Source: an uncultured Aquimarina sp.
GTDB lineage: Bacteria > Bacteroidota > Bacteroidia > Flavobacteriales > Flavobacteriaceae
Direction: 5' to 3'
Assembly (NCBI RefSeq): GCF_947500065.1
Contig: NZ_CANMQT010000005.1
Coordinates: 124,001-188,000 of the forward strand
DNA length: 64,000 nucleotides
Below the pieces are notes generated by a model that was not told the DNA's origin, did not search any database, and was given only the letters and a program-made list of their open reading frames with translations. Each line of letters starts with the position of its first letter. Within the stretch, counting starts at the first letter, position 1. A program made the position numbers and the translations under genes. Positions 18,017 through 25,653 of this stretch are shown piece after piece.

Positions 18017-20398
18017 ATGATTAGGAATTATTTTAAAATAGCTTGGAGAAACCTTTGGCGTCGTAGGGGCTTTACGTTAATCAATATTACAGGACTATCG
18101 ATAGGTATGACTGCTAGCTTTCTTATGCTACTCTATGTTGGTTTCGAACTAAGTTACGATACTTTCCATAGTAAAGGCGACGACATCTATAGAGTTGTTG
18201 CTGACATTAAAACACCTTCTGATAATATAGAGGCTAATATACCCGCTTGGGCAGTACCTCCTAATTTGCAAAAGGATTTTCCTGAAATCATTTCAGCGGT
18301 TAGAATCAATGAGTTAAATATGATTGTTCGTAAAGACGATCTGAAATTTAAAGAAACGAATGCAATTGCCGCAGATTCAAGTTTTTTCTCTGTCTTTGAT
18401 TTTAAACTATTACAAGGAAATCCAAAAGAAGTATTAACAAAACAGTTTAGTATAGTTTTATCCGAAACTACTGCAAAAAAATATTTTGGCGATCAAAACC
18501 CTGTAGGTAAATCTTTAAAAATCAGAGAAGAAGGATTGAATGCTACAGTAACTGGAATTATGGAAGATTTTCCTAAAAACTCTCATATTAAAGCGGATAT
18601 GATACTATCCCTAACGACATTCACACAGAATTTAGAAAAAACCTTAGATTCACAATGGGGCAGCTATGATGCTGCAGCATACATCTTAGTAAACTCAGAA
18701 ACAGACACCGAACAATTAGCTTCTAAATTCCCTGCTTTCCTAGAAAAGCATAGTGGAGAATTTATGAAACAAAGCAAGATGTTTGTTACCCTTTCTTTGG
18801 AACCTCTAAAGGATTTATATCTAAAATCTACTCGTGGTGGTACAGGTGGAGGTAGTATTACTAATGTATATATATTCTCTATAATTGCATTTTTCATATT
18901 ACTAATTGCCTCCATTAATTTTATAAATCTTACCACTGCACGTTCTGTCGAAAGAGCTAAAGAGGTTGGTATTCGTAAAGTAATGGGAGCAGAAAAACAA
19001 CATCTTTCTTTACAGTTTATTGGAGAATCCATCATAACGTGTCTAATAGCATTCATTATAACAACGTTACTAACCTTACTTTTTTTACCATTTTTTAATG
19101 AGGCTGCCGGAAAAGTAATTAGCGAAGGCCTTTTCTCTAATTACGCTAACATTTTCAAATTACTAGGTATGTCTCTTGCTATAGGAATTTTTGCAGGAAT
19201 TTATCCTTCATTAGTATTATCTTCTTTTAAACCGATTCAAGTACTAAAAGGCAACTTTTCTACTGGTGGCAAAGGAGTCCTACTCAGAAAAAGCTTAGTA
19301 ATTATACAATTTACTATTTCCATTATTCTTATCACAGGTACTATTATTATCTATAATCAAATGGAATATATGCGAAATCAAGAATTAGGTTTCAATAAAG
19401 AACATTTATTAATTCTCGAAGCACAATCATCCAGTTCGCAATTGGCTTTAAAAGAAGCTATTGATAATGTTCCTGGAGTAAAATTTACAAGTTTAGGATC
19501 AAGCGTTCCAGGAGGAGGAAATTCTTCTGCATACTCTGAAATAGAAAATAAAAGTGGTGATCTACAAATCGCAAATTTAGATCTCTATTTTGTAGATCAT
19601 AATTATGTTCCTCAATTCGATCTTAAAGTGATAGCTGGAAGAGCATTTTCAAAAGATTTTGCTTCTGATTCTACAAAAGCTATGATGCTTAATGAAGAAG
19701 CTGTAAAATTATTAGGATATAGCGACCCCAAAGAAGCAATAGGCGCTAGATTTAAACAATGGGGACGCGAAGGACAAGTTATTGGAGTAATCAAAAATTT
19801 TCATTTCAATTCTTTACATGATAATATCGGACCACTGACCATGAGAATGGAAACTAATCGAAATGATTTAATTACTGTAAAATTAGCACCTACCAATATC
19901 AAACAGACCATTAGCGCTATTGAAAAATTATGGGGTTCCTTTTTACCAGAACAACCGTTTGATTATTTCTTTTTAAATGAATCGTTTAATGAACAATATA
20001 AAAATGAAGAACGCTTTGGTAATTTATTTTTATACTTCGCGGGTTTAGCAATTTTAATCTCCTGCTTAGGATTACTAGGTCTTGCTGCTTATAGTACGTT
20101 GCAACGAAAGCGCGAGATTGGTATTAGAAAAGTTATTGGAGCTTCTGTATCAGAAATTGTAAATCTTTTGTCCAAAGACTTCTTAAAACTTGTCATCATT
20201 GCATTTGCAATAGCCTCACCAATTGCCTGGTATGTAATGTCTAATTGGTTGCAAGATTTTGCTTTCAGGATCGATATAAAATGGTGGATGTTTCTATTAT
20301 CAGGAGGTTCTGCTATCTGTATAGCAATTCTTACAGTTAGTTTTCATGCTATAAAAGCATCTATATCCAATCCTGTACATTCTTTGCGTACAGAATAA
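18017..20398 (+). CDS. MacB-type permease with two FtsX domains, array copy 5
   Basis: 793 aa. Signatures VERAKEVGIRKVMGAE and LQRKREIGIRKVIGAS, tail SNPVHSLRTE. Just before TM2 it has a glycine-rich hinge (KSTRGGTGGGSITNVY), a position where other copies have a shorter linker. Topology otherwise follows copy 1. The final loop has the conserved NWLQDFAFRIDIKWW segment that marks the last extracytoplasmic turn in all copies. It is preceded by the 31-bp spacer repeat and followed after 24 bp by copy 6. Confidence 0.93.
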   Translation: MIRNYFKIAWRNLWRRRGFTLINITGLSIGMTASFLMLLYVGFELSYDTFHSKGDDIYRVVADIKTPSDNIEANIPAWAVPPNLQKDFPEIISAVRINELNMIVRKDDLKFKETNAIAADSSFFSVFDFKLLQGNPKEVLTKQFSIVLSETTAKKYFGDQNPVGKSLKIREEGLNATVTGIMEDFPKNSHIKADMILSLTTFTQNLEKTLDSQWGSYDAAAYILVNSETDTEQLASKFPAFLEKHSGEFMKQSKMFVTLSLEPLKDLYLKSTRGGTGGGSITNVYIFSIIAFFILLIASINFINLTTARSVERAKEVGIRKVMGAEKQHLSLQFIGESIITCLIAFIITTLLTLLFLPFFNEAAGKVISEGLFSNYANIFKLLGMSLAIGIFAGIYPSLVLSSFKPIQVLKGNFSTGGKGVLLRKSLVIIQFTISIILITGTIIIYNQMEYMRNQELGFNKEHLLILEAQSSSSQLALKEAIDNVPGVKFTSLGSSVPGGGNSSAYSEIENKSGDLQIANLDLYFVDHNYVPQFDLKVIAGRAFSKDFASDSTKAMMLNEEAVKLLGYSDPKEAIGARFKQWGREGQVIGVIKNFHFNSLHDNIGPLTMRMETNRNDLITVKLAPTNIKQTISAIEKLWGSFLPEQPFDYFFLNESFNEQYKNEERFGNLFLYFAGLAILISCLGLLGLAAYSTLQRKREIGIRKVIGASVSEIVNLLSKDFLKLVIIAFAIASPIAWYVMSNWLQDFAFRIDIKWWMFLLSGGSAICIAILTVSFHAIKASISNPVHSLRTE

Positions 20399-20422
20399 AT
20401 CAATCATCAAAACCGAACAATT

Positions 20423-22852
20423 ATGATTAGGAATTATATTAAAATAGCTTGGAGAAATCTTTTAAGAAACAAAGTCTTTAGTACTATCAATATTTTAGGA
20501 TTAAGTATTGGAGTAGCTGCCTGTTTATTAATAACCCTATTTATAGCAGATGAAGCTAGTTATGACACACAAATATCCAATAGAGATAATATTTATAGGT
20601 TAACACATTTTGCTAAGGTTGATGGTGTAGAAGGTTGGGGAGCTCATCACTCCGCGCTAATGGCTAGTACTATTAATCGCGAATTTGAAGAAGTTCTGAA
20701 TGCAGGAAGAATACTGGATAACGAATTAATGTATGGCGCAGGAAGCAATGAAATAAGCCTTAACGAACTGCCAGCGCAGTATCACGAAGAACATTTTGCT
20801 TATGCCGATCAAGCTATTGTCGATATTTTTGACTTAGAAATGATTGAAGGAGAAACCTCTTCTGTACTTACTACTCCATTAACAATCATTATCTCAGAAA
20901 GCAAAGCACAAAAGTTTTTTAAAAACGAAAGTGCAATTGGTCAAGTTATGTATCTAAATGGAGATACATCTGAACCTTACAAAATAACAGGAGTGTATAA
21001 AGATTTTCCAAAAGCCTCTAACTTTGATTACAAATTCTTACTAACTCTAAAAGGAGTAGAATTTGGAGAAGGAGAACAAACTAGATGGACTCAGAATAAT
21101 TATTTCAATTTTATACAACTAAAACCAAATACAAATCTTACTGCTTTTGAAGATAGAATGACTCAGGTAATGCTAAATAATTACATATTAGCTGCTTTCA
21201 AAAATGATGGTTATGATAAATTTGAACGGATATTACAATCTTCTCGTTTAGATTTACAACCGCTTGCAGATATTCATCTTCATTCAAAAGATATTCATGA
21301 TGGAAAAACACATGGAGACATTCGTTTCGTTTGGATATTTGGAGCAATTGCATTTTTTATTTTAATAATCGCTGGTATCAATTTTATTAACCTATCAACT
21401 GCAAAATCTGCTAATCGTGCAAAAGAAGTAGGACTTAGAAAAGTAATAGGTTCTGGCAGAAAAAAACTGATTATGCAATTTTTAGTTGAATCTATAGTCA
21501 TAACAACAATTGCATTTTGTTTTGGTATTCTACTTGCACTACTCGGTTTACCCTTTTTTAATACTATTGCTGGTAAAACCCTTGTTTTTCCTTGGAATAA
21601 CTGGCTGTTTATTCCCTCGATAGCACTTATATCATTACTAATAGGTGTTTTAGCAGGCATGTATCCAGCTTTTTACCTTTCGAAGTTTGCTCCAATTAAT
21701 GTTCTAAAGGGTAAATTAAGTAAAGGTTCTAAATCATCGAGTCTAAGAAGTGGTTTAGTAGTATTTCAATTCACAATATCTATTATATTAATTGTTAGCA
21801 CTTTGATTATTAACAATCAAATGGATTTTATATTGAATAAAGAATTAGGATTTAAAAAAGATCAAGTACTACAAATTTATGGAGTAAATATGTTAGGTGA
21901 TCAACTGATCACTTTTACTAATGAGATGAAGCAAATTCAAGGAGTAGCATATGTTAGTAATAGTGATTACTTACCTATAAAAGGAACGAAACGAAATGGT
22001 AACACAATGTATAATAAAGAAGTTATCAATGCAGACGGTGTTCCATCTCAAGCATGGATGATTGATGATGAATATTTTGACACTTTCGGCATGCAACTTA
22101 CATCCGGAAGAAATTTCGACCAAAATCGAGCTACTGAAAATGAATCTGTAATCATAAACCAAACATTAGCAGAAAAATTTGGAATGAAAGATCCTATAGG
22201 TAAAAAAATACTTCGCGGAAGCAGAACCTATACTATTATTGGTGTAGTAGAAGATTTCAACTTTGAATCATTACAACAAAAAGTTGGTTCTGTAGCGATG
22301 TTTTATGGTAATGAAACTACCATTAGCTCTATAAAAATAGCAACCAATAATCTATCAGAGACCTTAGCTTCAATAGAAAAAAAATGGAAGGCTTTTGTAC
22401 CAAATCTTGATTTTAGATACTCATTTATGGATGAATCTTATGCTAATATGTACACCAGTGTAGAGCGTATGAGAAAATTGATTATCAGTTTTGCCATACT
22501 TTCTATTTTGGTAGCTTGCTTGGGATTGTTTGCTTTATCATCTTTTTTAGTAGAACAACGTAAGAAAGAATTAAGTATTAGAAAAGTGCTTGGTGCTTCT
22601 ATAAACCATCTTTTTAAACTACTTACTACCCATTTCTTAATTCTCATAATAGTATCAATAGTAATAGCCATTCCCTTATCCTATTATATAATGGATAATT
22701 GGCTTCAGGATTATGCGTATCGAATTTCTATTTCGTGGGAAGTATTTGCGCTAAGTGGCGTACTAGGTGTTTTCATAACGCTAGCCACAATAAGTTATCA
22801 CACAATTAAAGCAGGATTTGTAAATCCTATTGATAGTTTAAAATCGGAGTAA
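20423..22852 (+). CDS. MacB-type permease with two FtsX domains, array copy 6
   Basis: 809 aa. Signatures ANRAKEVGLRKVIGSG and EQRKKELSIRKVLGAS; the second has LS where all other copies have IG, a small departure in the coupling helix. The tail is VNPIDSLKSE, the most divergent of the nine. The exposed domains include a long acidic and hydrophobic stretch after residue 60 (HFAKVDGVEGWGAHHSALM). TM6-8 are standard (NWLQDYAYRISISWE before TM8). It lies 24 bp after copy 5 and 34 bp before copy 7. Confidence 0.93.
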   Translation: MIRNYIKIAWRNLLRNKVFSTINILGLSIGVAACLLITLFIADEASYDTQISNRDNIYRLTHFAKVDGVEGWGAHHSALMASTINREFEEVLNAGRILDNELMYGAGSNEISLNELPAQYHEEHFAYADQAIVDIFDLEMIEGETSSVLTTPLTIIISESKAQKFFKNESAIGQVMYLNGDTSEPYKITGVYKDFPKASNFDYKFLLTLKGVEFGEGEQTRWTQNNYFNFIQLKPNTNLTAFEDRMTQVMLNNYILAAFKNDGYDKFERILQSSRLDLQPLADIHLHSKDIHDGKTHGDIRFVWIFGAIAFFILIIAGINFINLSTAKSANRAKEVGLRKVIGSGRKKLIMQFLVESIVITTIAFCFGILLALLGLPFFNTIAGKTLVFPWNNWLFIPSIALISLLIGVLAGMYPAFYLSKFAPINVLKGKLSKGSKSSSLRSGLVVFQFTISIILIVSTLIINNQMDFILNKELGFKKDQVLQIYGVNMLGDQLITFTNEMKQIQGVAYVSNSDYLPIKGTKRNGNTMYNKEVINADGVPSQAWMIDDEYFDTFGMQLTSGRNFDQNRATENESVIINQTLAEKFGMKDPIGKKILRGSRTYTIIGVVEDFNFESLQQKVGSVAMFYGNETTISSIKIATNNLSETLASIEKKWKAFVPNLDFRYSFMDESYANMYTSVERMRKLIISFAILSILVACLGLFALSSFLVEQRKKELSIRKVLGASINHLFKLLTTHFLILIIVSIVIAIPLSYYIMDNWLQDYAYRISISWEVFALSGVLGVFITLATISYHTIKAGFVNPIDSLKSE

Positions 22853-22886
22853 TCATTAAGAAAATCAATCTAAAAAACGAGCAATC

Positions 22887-25271
22887 ATGATCAAAAATTA
22901 TTTAAAAATAGCTTGGAGAAATTTACAGAAACGAAAAGTATTTTCCTTTATAAATATTTTGGGATTGGCCTTGGGGTTTGGATGCTCTATTTTAATATTT
23001 CTATATGCAAATTATCATCTTCAATTTGATAATTTTCATCATAATGAAGATAGCATTCACAGAGTAGTAACTGAAGAGCATCAGGACGAGATAGAGTATG
23101 AATCTAGTGTTCCACCTGGTTTTGCTGGAGTATTTAAATCCGATTTTAATTACGCCGAAAAAGTAGCCAATATTTTTATTCGACAAGATTGGCAGGTAGA
23201 TGGAATAGGCAATAACTCAAATAATCGCCTATTAGAAGATGTTGTTTTTGCTGAACCTGATTTTTTTCAGATTCTTAATTTTCCTTTAATAAAATCACTC
23301 GGTAATCGAGACTTTACTGAACCTAATGTAGCATATGTCACTAAAGGTTTTGCTAAGAAAATGTTTGGTGATCATCCCGCTCTGGGACAAACATTTGTTT
23401 TAGAAAATAAAGAAACCATCCAAGTTATAGGATTACTTAAAGATATACCAACTAATTCTACGGTTCAAGGGGATATATTTGTCTCTTATGAGAGTCTTAA
23501 AAATTACAGTTCCTTCGCTTATAGTAAAACCTGGGGAGGTATAACAAGTAGCTTACAATGTTATGCATTATTAAGACCTAATCAGGATATTGCTCATATC
23601 GAAAAAACATTGATCCCCTTGGTTTCTAAGTATCGTTCTAAAAGTAAAAATGTGCACAGATACAAACTTCAGAAAGTATCAGATATTCATTTTGATCATA
23701 GATATGGAGGAATTAATGCAAGTCTTCTCTGGATCTTTTCATTGATTGGGATGTTTTTAATTATTATTGCTTGTATCAATTTCATTAATATTTCTACAGC
23801 ACAAGCATTTTCAAGATCTAAAGAAATTGGGGTCAGAAAAGTATTGGGAGTAAGCAAAAACAATTTGTTTTGGCAATTTATATTAGAAACATTTTTGATT
23901 AGCTTTTTTGCCTTATTGATAGGATTAGGAATAGCTCTTATGGTATTACCTAAGTTTAATGAGTTATTTGAGCTACAGCTTACTATACAATCGTTATGGA
24001 CATTCAAAGTTCTTGGTTTTGCGACATTGCTATTAATAGTTGTTTCTTTTTTTGCAGGAAGTTACCCTGGTATTCTTATGGCAAGAATTCTACCAACTTT
24101 AGCACTAAAAGGAAAACTTACTCAGAATGACACAGGAGGAAAATTAACTCGAAAAATACTGGTAACCACTCAATTTGCAATTTCAATTATGCTTATTGTA
24201 GCCACTATAGTAATTGGTAAACAAATTAACTATGCTATTACTTCTGATTTAGGTTTCGACAAAGAAGCCATTGTAATGTTAGAAATCCCCGAACAAATAG
24301 AGTTCATAAAACTAAAGGGCTTAAAAGACAGATTGAATCAAATACCGGGAGTATCAAGCACCACAGCATGTTTATCAAGTCCTGGAGCCTCCAATAGTGA
24401 TTGGGGCACCAGTATACGATATCATAATAGACCACAATATGAAGAATTCTCGATCTCTGCTAAACTTGCAGATAAAGATTACCTGAATACTTTTAATTTG
24501 AAATTAATAGCAGGACGTAATTTTTTCGGTTCTGATTCTATTACAGAAGTGGTAGTTAATCAAAAATTTGCAGAAAAGCTAGGACTTTCTTCTTATGAAG
24601 AACTTATAGGAAAAAGCCTGGAAGCTAATAGAGGTTCGATTAAAGCAACTATAGTAGGAGTAATATCAAATTTTCATGATCAAAATTTTCAAAATGGTAT
24701 CGGTCCAGTTTTTATAGCTCCAGAAAAAAGTGCATATAATGAGCTAGCTTTAAAAATGGATGGACAAGATATGACTACTCAATTACAAGCAATTGAAAAT
24801 CGATGGAAAGAAGTGTTCCCTAAATTTGTATATAAATATAGCTTTTTAGATGAAAGAGTAGCATCACAATATAAAGAAGAGCAACGTTTTTTATCCATGA
24901 CAAAACTATTCTCAGGTTTAGCCATTTTTATTAGTTGTTTAGGATTATATGGATTGATTTCTTTCTTTATAGCCTACAAAACAAGAGAAATAGGTATTAG
25001 AAAAATTCTAGGCGGAAAAGTAAAAGATATTTTAGCGATCGTACTACAAGATTTTTTAAAACTAATCTTCATAGCTGGTGCTATAGCCTCACCTATTGCT
25101 TGGTATTTTATGAATAATTGGCTACAGAACTATGCATATCATACAGAAATAAGTTGGTGGATATTTGTAATAGCTATAGGCGTATTATTAATCATTACCT
25201 TACTCACTATCAGTTATCAAGCGATTAAAGCAGCAACTGCCAACCCGATTAAAAGCTTGAAAACAGAATAA
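22887..25271 (+). CDS. MacB-type permease with two FtsX domains, array copy 7 (last of block A)
   Basis: 794 aa. Signatures FSRSKEIGVRKVLGVS and AYKTREIGIRKILGGK, tail ANPIKSLKTE. It starts MIKNYLKIAWRN. The second signature ends GGK rather than GAS, and the helix TM6 ends SFFIAYKT where most copies have an Ala/Val-Glu-Gln stretch. A histidine-rich early segment (NFHHNEDSIHRVVTEEHQDE) marks the first exposed domain. It closes block A: the next intact gene is 382 bp away, and that gap holds a repeat, a broken permease start and a new control region. Confidence 0.93.
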   Translation: MIKNYLKIAWRNLQKRKVFSFINILGLALGFGCSILIFLYANYHLQFDNFHHNEDSIHRVVTEEHQDEIEYESSVPPGFAGVFKSDFNYAEKVANIFIRQDWQVDGIGNNSNNRLLEDVVFAEPDFFQILNFPLIKSLGNRDFTEPNVAYVTKGFAKKMFGDHPALGQTFVLENKETIQVIGLLKDIPTNSTVQGDIFVSYESLKNYSSFAYSKTWGGITSSLQCYALLRPNQDIAHIEKTLIPLVSKYRSKSKNVHRYKLQKVSDIHFDHRYGGINASLLWIFSLIGMFLIIIACINFINISTAQAFSRSKEIGVRKVLGVSKNNLFWQFILETFLISFFALLIGLGIALMVLPKFNELFELQLTIQSLWTFKVLGFATLLLIVVSFFAGSYPGILMARILPTLALKGKLTQNDTGGKLTRKILVTTQFAISIMLIVATIVIGKQINYAITSDLGFDKEAIVMLEIPEQIEFIKLKGLKDRLNQIPGVSSTTACLSSPGASNSDWGTSIRYHNRPQYEEFSISAKLADKDYLNTFNLKLIAGRNFFGSDSITEVVVNQKFAEKLGLSSYEELIGKSLEANRGSIKATIVGVISNFHDQNFQNGIGPVFIAPEKSAYNELALKMDGQDMTTQLQAIENRWKEVFPKFVYKYSFLDERVASQYKEEQRFLSMTKLFSGLAIFISCLGLYGLISFFIAYKTREIGIRKILGGKVKDILAIVLQDFLKLIFIAGAIASPIAWYFMNNWLQNYAYHTEISWWIFVIAIGVLLIITLLTISYQAIKAATANPIKSLKTE

Positions 25272-25274
25272 ATC

Positions 25275-25320
25275 GACTAGTGCCGAACTTGTTTCAGTAT
25301 CAATCAACCTGTTCACCTTC
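25275..25320 (+). repeat. Spacer repeat, diverged copy in front of the broken permease
   Basis: Bases 25275-25305 match the 31-bp module with three changes (G for A at the start, a C in TGCCGAAC, and ATC for ACC at the end). The following bases to about 25335 resemble the second module of 12987-13020 but are degraded (GTTCACCTTCAGATGCATC). The repeat therefore arrived together with the permease start found just behind it, and both have since decayed. Confidence 0.65.
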
Positions 25321-25340
25321 AGATGCATCAAAAAAATAGT

Positions 25341-25379
25341 ATGATTATTTATTATTTTAAAATAACCAGGAAGACCTAA
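25341..25379 (+). pseudogene. Vestigial start of a further permease gene
   Basis: A reading frame of 12 codons gives MIIYYFKITRKT and a stop. It aligns with the shared permease start MIRNYFKIAWRN, and the DNA keeps the run ATTATTTTAAAATA found in copies 2, 3 and 5. The upstream spacer also resembles the spacer of copy 3. No permease body follows: from 25380 to the control region at 25504 I found only short frames, including a 20-codon frame at 25386-25448 of unknown meaning. The simplest reading is a deleted array member. Confidence 0.6.
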
Positions 25380-25503
25380 TTAAAAATGAAAGAACTTCAA
25401 CGTATACTTAGTTTATTTCAAGGTCAATCAGAGGAACCCAAAATTTAAAATTCAACACCGTTACATATATTTATTTTCAGAAGAAAGAATCATGATTTTA
25501 AAG

Positions 25504-25543
25504 TGTTCGATTACGAACAAGAAGTGTATCAAAATCGAACACT
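25504..25543 (+). promoter_or_regulatory. Putative enhancer site of the NtrC-type regulator, block B
   Basis: A perfect dyad TGTTCG-ATTA-CGAACA lies at 25504-25519. Four bp later comes the 21-bp dyad (arms AGTGT and ACACT) at 25523-25543, identical to 4701-4721. The sequence downstream also aligns with the block A region over some 70 bp (shared CGAACACT, AAACAAA, TAAACAACT). This is a duplicated control region rather than a chance match. Confidence 0.65.
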
Positions 25544-25593
25544 TTTATTTTCAAACAAAACACTAAACAACTAATTATCAGTGTTTTAAATAT

Positions 25594-25609
25594 TCGGCAT
25601 CATCTTCTC
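25594..25609 (+). promoter_or_regulatory. Possible sigma-54 promoter of block B
   Basis: TCGGCATCATCTTCTC aligns with the block A element TTGGCACTATCTTGAC and lies at the same 71-bp offset from the dyad. It keeps the GG of the -24 box, but the -12 position reads TC in place of GC. This makes it a weak sigma-54 match on its own. The leader to the ATG at 25654 is about 45 bp. Confidence 0.33.
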
Positions 25610-25653
25610 TATATAATTAACACAAGTAATTCATTCAATCAAAAACGAACAGT

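Noticed and set aside
15873..24007. Many minus-strand frames of 60-130 codons opposite permease copies 4-7
   Set aside because: They fall opposite conserved membrane helices and coupling helices, recur at matching places in the paralogues, and lack leaders or families.
25386..25448. A 20-codon frame (MKELQRILSLF onward) between the two transporter blocks
   Set aside because: Too short to support, no overlap or tight spacing with a neighbour, and no recognised family; mentioned only inside the broken-permease entry.
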